From: Gammaproteobacteria bacterium
Lineage (GTDB): Bacteria > Pseudomonadota > Gammaproteobacteria > Steroidobacterales > Steroidobacteraceae
Reading direction: 5' to 3'
NCBI GenBank assembly: GCA_028293725.1
Contig: JAQGOE010000107.1
Location: 1 to 23,663, forward strand
Length of the DNA stretch: 23,663 bases
Shown: in pieces, positions 15,121 through 21,917 of the stretch
Layout of the letters: each line of letters opens with the position of its first letter
Position numbering within the stretch: the first letter of the stretch is position 1
Notes under the pieces: model-generated
Seen by the model: only the letters and a program-made list of their open reading frames with translations
Database searches by the model: none
What the model was told of the DNA's origin: nothing
Position numbers and translations under genes: made by a program

Positions 15121-16140
15121 ATGCGCCGTGTAATTCGGGGGAGTATAGCGAATCCCCAGCCTCCACTTCCGACCGGCGCACCGGCCGCGGAGTTCCGTAC
15201 TCATTCTCTGGCTTTGCCTGAAGACCTCCAGGGGTTGCGGCTCGACCAGGCCCTGGCGCGCGCGCTCCCGCAATATTCCCGCGCCCGGCTACAGAGCTGG
15301 ATCGAGGCTGGCGCGATCCAGGTGGATGGTCGCCGTCCACGGGCCAAAGACAAGGTTGTGGGTGGGGAGCGGGTCCAGATCGAAGCCCGGCTGGAGGTCG
15401 ATGCGGAGGTGGCTCCCGAGGTCATGCCTCTGGAGATTGTTTTCAAAGACCGTTCCCTCTTCGTCATCAACAAGCCCCCCGGGATGGTCGTGCACCCGGG
15501 CGCCGGCAATGCACATCACACGTTACAGAATGCTCTGCTGGCGCTCGATCCGAAGCTCGCGGTCGTGCCGCGGGCGGGGCTCGTGCATCGACTCGATAAG
15601 GACACCAGCGGCTTGCTGGTGGTAGCGCGGACTCCAGAAGTTCACACCGCGCTGGTCGCGGCGCTGGCTGAGCGCGAGATCGAGCGGCATTACATTGCGT
15701 TATGTAGTGGTGTACTGACGGGAGGCGGCACGATCGACGAGCCCATCGGCCGCCACCGCAGCCAACGCATCAAGATGGCTGTGCGGAGTGACGGGCGTCC
15801 TTCCGTTACACACTATCGGCTGATGAAGCGGTTTCGCGCGCACACGCTCCTCCACGTGCAGCTCGAGAGCGGCCGCACGCACCAGATTCGTGTGCATCTT
15901 GCGCATATCGGCTATCCCGTTGTTGGTGACCCGGTCTACGGTGGGCGGCGTCGGTTTCCAGCGCGGGCGAGCCCAGCGCTCATCGCGGAGCTGGAAGGCT
16001 TCAAACGCCAGGCGCTGCATGCCGCGCGTTTGAAGCTCGCGCATCCCGCGACCGGGGAGGAAGTTGAGTGGGAGGCGCCGCTGCCGGCTGATATGGCGCA
16101 CCTCGTGGCTGTGCTGGAGGCTGACGCCAGTGAGGAGTGA
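15121..16140 (+). CDS. rluD: 23S rRNA pseudouridine synthase RluD
   Basis: RluD converts uridines 1911, 1915 and 1917 of helix 69 of 23S rRNA (E. coli numbering) to pseudouridine. The 339-residue product has an S4 RNA-binding domain at about 37-95 (LRLDQALARALPQYSRARLQ) and the RluA-family catalytic domain from about 105. Motif II is HRLDKDTSGLLVVAR with catalytic Asp159; the later motifs are GRTHQIRVHLAHIGYPVVGDPVYGG and FKRQALHA. The ATG at 15121 lacks a clear ribosome binding site and gives about 24 more N-terminal residues than E. coli RluD. A TTG two codons upstream or a later non-ATG start are alternatives. The end overlaps pgeF by 11 nt. Confidence 0.94.
   Translation: MRRVIRGSIANPQPPLPTGAPAAEFRTHSLALPEDLQGLRLDQALARALPQYSRARLQSWIEAGAIQVDGRRPRAKDKVVGGERVQIEARLEVDAEVAPEVMPLEIVFKDRSLFVINKPPGMVVHPGAGNAHHTLQNALLALDPKLAVVPRAGLVHRLDKDTSGLLVVARTPEVHTALVAALAEREIERHYIALCSGVLTGGGTIDEPIGRHRSQRIKMAVRSDGRPSVTHYRLMKRFRAHTLLHVQLESGRTHQIRVHLAHIGYPVVGDPVYGGRRRFPARASPALIAELEGFKRQALHAARLKLAHPATGEEVEWEAPLPADMAHLVAVLEADASEE
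15142..15147 (-). promoter_or_regulatory. Candidate -10 box for bamD
   Basis: TATACT on the minus strand (5 of 6 to consensus) would give a start near 15135 and a leader of about 39 nt for bamD. No good -35 hexamer lies 16-18 nt upstream. The box falls inside the first codons of rluD as annotated, which is possible but also a reason to doubt the rluD start. Confidence 0.35.
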
Positions 16141-16876
16141 GTGGGAGATCATCGCGCCGGACTGGCCGGCGCCTGCGCGCGTGCGGTCGGCGTTTACGCT
16201 TCGCGCGGGCGGGGTGAGTGTGTCGCCGTATGACTCACTCAACCTGGGGGCGCATGTTGGTGACGCCGGGGACGCGGTTGCGGAGAATCGGCGTCGGGTG
16301 AGGGAGCGGTTGGGGTTGCCTGCTGAGCCGGTTTGGTTGCAGCAGGTACATGGGATTGAGGTGGCGGATCTGGGCCTGGTGAGTCCGGGTGAACCTCCGC
16401 GCGCGGACGCTTCGGTGACGCGAGCGCCGGGGCAGGTGTGTGTTATCCAGGTCGCGGACTGCATGCCGGTGTTGTTTGCGGCGCGCGATGGCTCGGCGGT
16501 TGGCGCGGCGCATGCGGGATGGCGTGGGCTCGCTGGCGGGGTTCTCGAAGAAACCGTGCGCAAGCTCGCCGTGCCACCCCCAAAGTTGATCGCGTGGCTC
16601 GGACCGACGATTGGTCAGGGCCATTTCGAAGTCGGCGACGACGTTCGCTCGGCGTTCCTGTTGCGCGATCCGGATGCGGCGTCCGCGTTCGAAACTAACG
16701 CGCGTGGGCGCTGGCAGTGCGATCTTTACGCGCTGGCGAGACGTCGGCTCTCTGCACTGGGCGTCCAGGATGTCTTTGGTGGTGGTTGGTGCACCTATGC
16801 AGACGCGGCGCGGTTTTTCTCGTTCCGGCGCGATGGCCAGTGCGGTCGTATGGCGGCGTTGGTCTGGATGGAGTGA
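16130..16876 (+). CDS. pgeF: Peptidoglycan editing factor PgeF (YfiH, multicopper-polyphenol-oxidase-like fold)
   Basis: PgeF hydrolyses misincorporated L-Ser from UDP-MurNAc-L-Ser, keeping L-Ala in peptidoglycan; older annotations call the family laccase or polyphenol oxidase. The 248-residue product (243 in E. coli) has the metal/active-site residues His74 (WLQQVHG), Cys111 (VADCMPVLF) and His128 (AAHAGWRGL), corresponding to His71, Cys107 and His124. Conserved LGPTIGQGHFEVGDDV and WCTYADAARFFSFRRDG also match. The GTG at 16130 is chosen: it has GGAGG nine bases upstream, gives family length and overlaps the end of rluD by 11 nt, so translation is probably coupled to rluD. The open frame extends 22 codons further upstream inside rluD, without homology. 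Confidence 0.93.
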   Translation: MRSEWEIIAPDWPAPARVRSAFTLRAGGVSVSPYDSLNLGAHVGDAGDAVAENRRRVRERLGLPAEPVWLQQVHGIEVADLGLVSPGEPPRADASVTRAPGQVCVIQVADCMPVLFAARDGSAVGAAHAGWRGLAGGVLEETVRKLAVPPPKLIAWLGPTIGQGHFEVGDDVRSAFLLRDPDAASAFETNARGRWQCDLYALARRRLSALGVQDVFGGGWCTYADAARFFSFRRDGQCGRMAALVWME

Positions 16877-16911
16877 CGCAGGCTGTGGCGCGGGGTTCCC
16901 CTTGACGCTCG

Positions 16912-16920
16912 TGATATGCT
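16912..16920 (+). promoter_or_regulatory. Candidate extended -10 promoter for the ZIP transporter gene
   Basis: TGATATGCT is an extended -10 element (TGn then TATGCT) placed 33 nt before the TTG start. It predicts a transcript starting near 16927 with a short leader. No good -35 is visible, which extended -10 promoters can tolerate. No Zur-like palindrome was recognised. Confidence 0.4.
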
Positions 16921-16953
16921 AGTTCACTACCTTCGAAGAGAAGCGCAGAGCCC

Positions 16954-17832
16954 TTGCCCCTGCTCGTCTGGATCATTCTCTTTACCGCGGTCGGCGGCAT
17001 TGCCAGCGCGGCATTCGCGGGTTTGTTTCTTTTGGTGCCGGAGGCAGCGGGCCGGCGCCTCCTGCCTCACTTCGTAAGCTACGCAACAGGGGCGTTGCTG
17101 GGAGCGGCGCTGCTCGCGTTGCTACCGGAGGCGATGGAGGGTGTTGGGCCGGACGGCGCGCACTCGATCGGAGTCGCGCTGCTGCTGGGTCTCGGTGTGT
17201 TCTTTGTCATCGAGAAGCTCGTGTTGTGGTGGCACACGCATGGGAATGGTAATGGTCATGCGCGCAGTGACGGCCATGACCAGGCGCACGGGGACGGACA
17301 TGATCATGGACACGCACATGATCACGGCAATGCGCATGGGCACGACCACGGCCACGGGCACGGCGGAGATGCCGGCCGCGCCGCGGCGTCGGGCGTGCTG
17401 GTCATCATCGGCGACAGCATTCACAACGCTTTGGACGGCGTGTTGATCGCAGCCGCCTTCCTGACCAGCTTTCCGCTCGGCCTTGTGACCACCTTCGCGG
17501 TCGCGGCGCATGAGATTCCCCACCGGGTCGGTGACTTCGCGATCCTGGTCCACTCAGGAATGTCGCGCGGCAGGGCCCTGGTCATGAACATGGCTACCGG
17601 CCTGACTTCCATCATTGGCGGCGTCGCGGCGTACTTTGGCCTGCAGCGGGCGATCGGCTCGCTTCCCTATGCTTTGGCGCTGGCGGCGGCCGGCTTCCTA
17701 TACATCGCGGTTGCGGGGCTCATCCCGGGCCTCCACCGCCGGGCCGACCCGCGCACGAGTCTCGCCCAGGTGATTCTCATGGGATTGGGTGTCGGGACGA
17801 TTGCCTGGGCGGAAAGCCTGGCGCACCAGTAG
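16954..17832 (+). CDS. ZIP-family divalent metal transporter with histidine-rich loop
   Basis: A 292-residue inner-membrane protein of the ZIP (zinc/iron permease) family, expected to import Zn2+ or a related metal into the cytoplasm. About eight hydrophobic segments are visible. Between the third and fourth, residues 94-136 hold 15 histidines in HGHDHGHAH-type repeats, a metal-binding loop. The family signatures follow: HNALDG in the fourth segment (after GDSI, about 153-162) and HEIPHRVGD in the fifth (186-194), whose His and acidic residues line the metal path. The TTG at 16954 is the only plausible start: a stop lies 14 codons upstream and no ATG or GTG intervenes. It lies between pgeF and clpB with its own candidate promoter. 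The exact substrate is not readable. Confidence 0.9.
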   Translation: MPLLVWIILFTAVGGIASAAFAGLFLLVPEAAGRRLLPHFVSYATGALLGAALLALLPEAMEGVGPDGAHSIGVALLLGLGVFFVIEKLVLWWHTHGNGNGHARSDGHDQAHGDGHDHGHAHDHGNAHGHDHGHGHGGDAGRAAASGVLVIIGDSIHNALDGVLIAAAFLTSFPLGLVTTFAVAAHEIPHRVGDFAILVHSGMSRGRALVMNMATGLTSIIGGVAAYFGLQRAIGSLPYALALAAAGFLYIAVAGLIPGLHRRADPRTSLAQVILMGLGVGTIAWAESLAHQ

Positions 17833-17868
17833 TCGCTCACGGGCTCGAGCCGCGCCGGCACCACAGCT

Positions 17869-17898
17869 CTTGAACGCATTGCCGTTTGCCCCCAATTT
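17869..17898 (+). promoter_or_regulatory. Sigma-32 (RpoH) heat-shock promoter of clpB
   Basis: CTTGAA (17869-17874) is followed after 15 nt by CCCCAATTT (17890-17898), close to the heat-shock consensus CTTGAAA-N13-15-CCCCATNT. The predicted start is near 17905, leaving about 30 nt of leader. ClpB is a classical RpoH target, which supports the call. Confidence 0.8.
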
Positions 17899-17913
17899 CC
17901 CGGGCAATCACTC

Positions 17914-17926
17914 ACCCTTTCAGGGT
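17914..17926 (+). promoter_or_regulatory. Small hairpin covering the clpB ribosome binding site
   Basis: ACCCT (17914-17918) can pair with AGGGT (17922-17926) across a 3-nt loop. AGGG in the right arm is the only Shine-Dalgarno-like sequence before the clpB ATG at 17935. A second weak pairing, GGGTAACCC, overlaps it. Such a structure could act as a simple thermosensor, but it is short and unproven. Confidence 0.35.
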
Positions 17927-17934
17927 AACCCCGT

Positions 17935-20511
17935 ATGCGACAAGACAAACTCACCAGCCAGTTCCAGCAGGCCCTGGCCGACGCGCAATCGCTCGCGCTG
18001 GGCCGTGACCACCAGATCCTGGAGCCGGCTCACGTCATGCTGTCCCTGCTCGACAGCCAGGGCGGCTCCGTGCGCCCGGTCCTCATCAAGGCCGGGGCGG
18101 ACGTCAATAAGCTGCGCTCTGAGCTGGGCGGCCAGCTCGACCGGCTGGCGAAGGTCGAAGGTACGCCGGGCGAGATTCATATTTCAAACGAGCTGAACAA
18201 GCTGCTCAACATCACCGACAAGCTTGCCCAGCAGCGTGGCGACCAATTCATTGCCAGCGAGTTGTTCGTGCTGGCGGCTTTCGAGGATCGCAACCTGGCG
18301 AAGCTCTTCAAGGATGCCGGCGTCATCAAGGGCGCGGTCGAGAAGGCCATCGAGGAAATGCGCGGCGGCGAAAAGGTCAACGACGCGAATGCGGAAGGCA
18401 GCCGCCAGGCGCTCGAGAAGTACACCGTGGACCTCACTGCGCGCGCCTCGTCGGGCAAACTCGACCCGGTCATCGGTCGCGACGACGAGATTCGTCGCAC
18501 GATCCAGGTCCTGCAGCGCCGTACCAAAAACAACCCGGTGCTCATTGGCGAGCCCGGCGTCGGTAAGACCGCGATCGTGGAAGGTCTGGCCCAGCGGATC
18601 ATCAACAACGAGGTGCCCGAGGGTCTGAAGAACAAGCGCATTCTGGCGCTCGACATGGGCTCTCTCATCGCGGGCGCGAAATTCCGCGGTGAGTTTGAGG
18701 AGCGCCTCAAGAGCGTGCTCAACGATCTCGCCAAGCAGGAAGGCCAGGTCATTCTCTTCATCGACGAGCTGCACACCATGGTCGGCGCCGGTAAAGCCGA
18801 GGGCGCCATGGACGCCGGCAATATGCTCAAGCCCGCGCTCGCCCGTGGCGAACTGCATTGCGTGGGCGCTACGACGCTGGACGAATATCGGAAGTACATT
18901 GAGAAGGACGCTGCTCTGGAGCGGCGCTTCCAGAAGGTGCTCGTCGACGAGCCGTCGGTCGAGGACACCATCGCGATCCTGCGCGGCTTGCAGGAGCGTT
19001 ACGAAGTTCACCACGGTGTCGATATCACGGACCCGGCGATAGTCGCGGCCGCGACACTCTCGCATCGCTACATCACGGACAGGCAGCTTCCTGACAAGGC
19101 CATCGACCTCATCGACGAGGCGGCGGCCCGTATCCGGATGGAGATCGATTCCAAGCCGGAGTCGCTCGACCGGCTCGAGCGCCGCATCATCCAGCTCAAG
19201 ATCGAGCAGGAAGCGCTCAAGAAGGAGCAGGACGAAGCTTCACGCAAGCGCCTGGCTACGTTGCAGGAGACGCTGCGTGGGCTCGAGAAGGAGTACTCCG
19301 ACCTGGAGGAGATCTGGAAGGCCGAGAAGGCCGCGCTGCAGGGTGCCGCGCAAATCCGCGAGGAGATGGACCGCGCGCGTCTCGAAATCGACGCCGCACG
19401 CCGCGCCGGCAATCTCGGTCGGGTCGCAGAGCTTCAGTACGGCAAACTCCCCGAGCTCGAGAAGCGCCTCCAGCAGGCACTGGCCGCGGAGAACAAAGCC
19501 CCGCAGCTCGTGCGTAACAAGGTGACCGAGGAAGAAATCGCCGAGGTCGTCTCGAAGTCGACCGGCATCCCGGTTTCCAAGATGCTCGAGGGCGAGAAGG
19601 AAAAGCTCCTTCACATGGAGGACGCGCTCGCCAAGCGCGTCGTGGGGCAGGACGAGGCTCTGCGGATTGTCTCGAACGCGATCCGCCGCTCGCGCGCGGG
19701 TCTTTCGGATCCCAAGCGGCCGAACGGATCATTCCTCTTCCTCGGGCCCACCGGCGTGGGTAAGACGGAGCTTGCCAAGGCGTTGGCTGAATTCCTGTTC
19801 GATACTGAGGATTCCATGGTCCGGATCGACATGTCCGAGTTCATGGAGCGCCATTCCGTGGCGCGCCTCATCGGCGCGCCACCCGGCTATGTCGGCTATG
19901 ACGAGGGCGGTTACCTTACCGAAGCGGTCCGGCGGCGTCCTTACGCTGTCATCCTGCTCGATGAGGTCGAGAAGGCTCACCAGGACGTGTTCAACGTACT
20001 GTTGCAGGTGTTGGACGATGGACGGCTCACGGACGGGCAGGGACGGACGGTGGACTTCCGCAACACCGTCATCATCATGACGTCGAACCTCGGCTCGCAG
20101 GTCATTCAGGAGAGTGCGGGCGAGAAGAACTACGCCCGCATGAAGAGCGCGGTCATGGAGATCGTGCAGCAGAGCTTCCGGCCGGAGTTCATCAACCGGA
20201 TCGACGACATGGTCGTGTTCCATCCGCTGGGCGGCGAGCAGATCCGCGCGATCGTCGACATCCAGCTGGTATACCTGCGCAAGCGGCTGCAGGAGCGGGA
20301 CATGGACATCGTGCTCGACGACGCGGCACGCGACCTTATCGGCGAAGCGGGCTTCGACCCCGTGTATGGTGCACGACCGCTGAAGCGTGCCATCCAGCAG
20401 CAGATCGAGAATCCGCTCGCGCAAAAGATCCTGCAGGGTGGGTTCTCACCCGGTGACCGGATTCGTGTCGGTGTCCGTGAAGGACACCTGACGTTTACAA
20501 AGGCTCACTAA
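17935..20511 (+). CDS. clpB: ATP-dependent disaggregase ClpB
   Basis: ClpB is a cytoplasmic hexameric AAA+ chaperone that pulls proteins out of aggregates together with DnaK. The 858-residue product matches the family (857 in E. coli). Visible in order: the Clp N domain (1 to about 145, [18 protein letters not shown]), AAA1 with Walker A GEPGVGKT (205-212) and Walker B LFIDE (274-278), the coiled-coil middle domain at about 410-525 that binds DnaK, AAA2 with Walker A GPTGVGKT (604-611) and Walker B LLDE (674-677), and the C-terminal [13 protein letters not shown]. It has the ClpB middle domain and no ClpP-docking loop was recognised, so it is not ClpA or ClpC. A sigma-32-type promoter precedes it. 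An internal start for the short ClpB form is likely in the family but was not mapped here. Confidence 0.98.
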   Translation: MRQDKLTSQFQQALADAQSLALGRDHQILEPAHVMLSLLDSQGGSVRPVLIKAGADVNKLRSELGGQLDRLAKVEGTPGEIHISNELNKLLNITDKLAQQRGDQFIASELFVLAAFEDRNLAKLFKDAGVIKGAVEKAIEEMRGGEKVNDANAEGSRQALEKYTVDLTARASSGKLDPVIGRDDEIRRTIQVLQRRTKNNPVLIGEPGVGKTAIVEGLAQRIINNEVPEGLKNKRILALDMGSLIAGAKFRGEFEERLKSVLNDLAKQEGQVILFIDELHTMVGAGKAEGAMDAGNMLKPALARGELHCVGATTLDEYRKYIEKDAALERRFQKVLVDEPSVEDTIAILRGLQERYEVHHGVDITDPAIVAAATLSHRYITDRQLPDKAIDLIDEAAARIRMEIDSKPESLDRLERRIIQLKIEQEALKKEQDEASRKRLATLQETLRGLEKEYSDLEEIWKAEKAALQGAAQIREEMDRARLEIDAARRAGNLGRVAELQYGKLPELEKRLQQALAAENKAPQLVRNKVTEEEIAEVVSKSTGIPVSKMLEGEKEKLLHMEDALAKRVVGQDEALRIVSNAIRRSRAGLSDPKRPNGSFLFLGPTGVGKTELAKALAEFLFDTEDSMVRIDMSEFMERHSVARLIGAPPGYVGYDEGGYLTEAVRRRPYAVILLDEVEKAHQDVFNVLLQVLDDGRLTDGQGRTVDFRNTVIIMTSNLGSQVIQESAGEKNYARMKSAVMEIVQQSFRPEFINRIDDMVVFHPLGGEQIRAIVDIQLVYLRKRLQERDMDIVLDDAARDLIGEAGFDPVYGARPLKRAIQQQIENPLAQKILQGGFSPGDRIRVGVREGHLTFTKAH

Positions 20512-20517
20512 ATTCGG

Positions 20518-20545
20518 GGTTGGACGGCATAATCGCTGTCCAACC
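20518..20545 (+). repeat. Inverted repeat between clpB and the FmdB-family gene
   Basis: GGTTGGAC (20518-20525) and GTCCAACC (20538-20545) form a perfect 8-bp stem with a 12-nt loop, starting 7 nt after the clpB stop. No T-run follows, so it is a weak terminator candidate. The loop contains CATAAT (20528-20533), 5 of 6 to a -10 box, so the repeat could be an operator over the promoter of the next gene. Confidence 0.45.
20528..20533 (+). promoter_or_regulatory. Candidate -10 box for the fmdB-DUF502-aspS cluster
   Basis: CATAAT followed by CGC lies 32 nt before the ATG at 20565, predicting a transcript start near 20540. No convincing -35 lies at the right distance, so the call is tentative. 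Confidence 0.3.
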
Positions 20546-20564
20546 TCCGCAACTGAAAACAACC

Positions 20565-21104
20565 ATGCCGTTCTACGAATACGAGTGCCAGAACTGCAAG
20601 TTCTACTCAGAGCTATTACAGAAGATCTCGGATCCGCCGCTGGAGAAGTGTCCTTCGTGCGGTAAGAAGACCATGAAGAAGCTCATTTCCGCGCCGGTAT
20701 TCCGCCTGAAGGGCGCGGGGTGGTACGAGACGGACTTCAAGTCGGACAACGAGAACAAGCGCAATCTCGCCGGCGCCGACAAGGAGGAGTCGAAGGCGGC
20801 GGCCAGCTCGGAGGAGTCTTCTAGCGACAAGGCCGGTGCCAAGTCCGAAGGGAAAGACGCCGCGAAGCCAGCGGCGGCTGCGGAAACGAAGACCGCCGCG
20901 CCCGCTGAGGCGAAGAGTGCCGGATCATCCGGGTCCTCTGGATCATCCGGTAGCCGGTCTTCCTCCGGGCGTTCGGCTGTGGCGGCCAAGGGTGGCCACA
21001 AGAAAGCCGCCAGCAAGCCGGCAACCAAGCCAGCCAGCAGGGTGGCTAGCAAGCCCAAGGCGAAGGCCAAAGCAAAGGGGAAGGCGGGGAAGGGGCGTCG
21101 TTGA
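20565..21104 (+). CDS. FmdB-family zinc ribbon protein with low-complexity basic tail
   Basis: The first 60 residues are a canonical FmdB/putative regulatory zinc ribbon: MPFYEYECQNC, paired cysteines Cys8/Cys11 and Cys29/Cys32, and the family segment ISAPVFRLKGAGWYETDFK. The biochemical role of the family is not settled; a nucleic-acid or regulatory function is usually proposed. Residues 62-179 are low complexity: first acidic/Ser-rich, then Ala-rich, a run of GSS repeats (about 120-130), and a Lys/Ala/Pro end (KPATKPAS...KAKAKAKGKAGKGRR-like). The ATG at 20565 is chosen because the zinc ribbon starts there; the frame extends to a TTG 15 codons upstream. The ribosome binding site is weak. 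It precedes the DUF502 gene and aspS, an arrangement I know from other proteobacteria. Confidence 0.9.
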   Translation: MPFYEYECQNCKFYSELLQKISDPPLEKCPSCGKKTMKKLISAPVFRLKGAGWYETDFKSDNENKRNLAGADKEESKAAASSEESSSDKAGAKSEGKDAAKPAAAAETKTAAPAEAKSAGSSGSSGSSGSRSSSGRSAVAAKGGHKKAASKPATKPASRVASKPKAKAKAKGKAGKGRR

Positions 21105-21132
21105 GCCCTGATCGTCAGGATGGGGACGCGCG

Positions 21133-21828
21133 GTGAGTCCGAGCTCTGTAGAAATCAGCCCGGACGGTAAGCCGGTGGGCTCGGGCGCAAAGCGCTGGAC
21201 GCTACGGCGCTACCTCGTCGCGGGAGTGCTCGTCTGGCTCCCCATCGTGGCCACGATCTGGGTGGTCAGCTTCATGCTGCACCTCATGGACAGGACCCTG
21301 CTCCTGCTGCCGGTCGCCTATCGGCCCGAGGCCCTGGTCGGATTCGCGTTGCCGGGAGTTGGGGCTGTTTTTGCGCTCCTGGTCCTGCTGGTGACGGGCG
21401 TCCTGGTCACGAATCTCATCGGCCGGAGCCTCGTGGTTTGGGGCGAGGAACTGCTCAATCGCATCCCGGTGGTGCGCTCGGTTTACGGCGGCGTGAAAAG
21501 CTTCGCCGAGAGCGTGTTTTCGCAGTCGAACTCGTTCCGTAAGGTTGTGATGATCGAGTATCCACGCGTGGGCGTCTGGAGCATCGGCTTCATGACGGCG
21601 GAGGATGTGCCGGAGGTCTCTGAAAGAACCGGCGAGCCGCATGCGTGTGTTTATCTGTCGGCGGCTCTGAATGCCACCGCGGGCTATCTCGTGCTCGTGC
21701 CCAAGCGGCAGGTCGTTGAGCTCGAGATGTCCGTGGACGCGGCGATGAAGATGATCATCACCTGCGGAGTGGTGGTGCCACCGGCGCCTACCCAGAAAGT
21801 GCCGCGGTTGCCTGAAACTGTCGCCTGA
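21133..21828 (+). CDS. DUF502 family inner-membrane protein
   Basis: A 231-residue protein of the DUF502 family (PF04367), function unknown. Two membrane segments lie at about 28-52 and 70-98, separated by a short loop. The soluble part carries the family landmarks [38 protein letters not shown] and [32 protein letters not shown] Ser/Lys-containing stretch of about 20 residues precedes the first segment. The GTG at 21133 is the chosen start, with GGGGA upstream. It starts 28 nt after the FmdB-family gene and is followed by aspS after 89 nt, so it is probably co-transcribed with both. Confidence 0.9.
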   Translation: MSPSSVEISPDGKPVGSGAKRWTLRRYLVAGVLVWLPIVATIWVVSFMLHLMDRTLLLLPVAYRPEALVGFALPGVGAVFALLVLLVTGVLVTNLIGRSLVVWGEELLNRIPVVRSVYGGVKSFAESVFSQSNSFRKVVMIEYPRVGVWSIGFMTAEDVPEVSERTGEPHACVYLSAALNATAGYLVLVPKRQVVELEMSVDAAMKMIITCGVVVPPAPTQKVPRLPETVA

Positions 21829-21917
21829 GAGGGCAGTGGCCTTGGTGTCGGCCTGGGGCCTCAGCACTATTTTGCTCATTGCGGCGCCTCGGACGGCTCC
21901 GTAACATCCCGCGCCCT

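Noticed and set aside
16871..16920. TTGACG...TATGCT as a classical -35/-10 pair before the ZIP gene
   Set aside because: Only 7 nt separate the two hexamers. The extended -10 reading is more reasonable.
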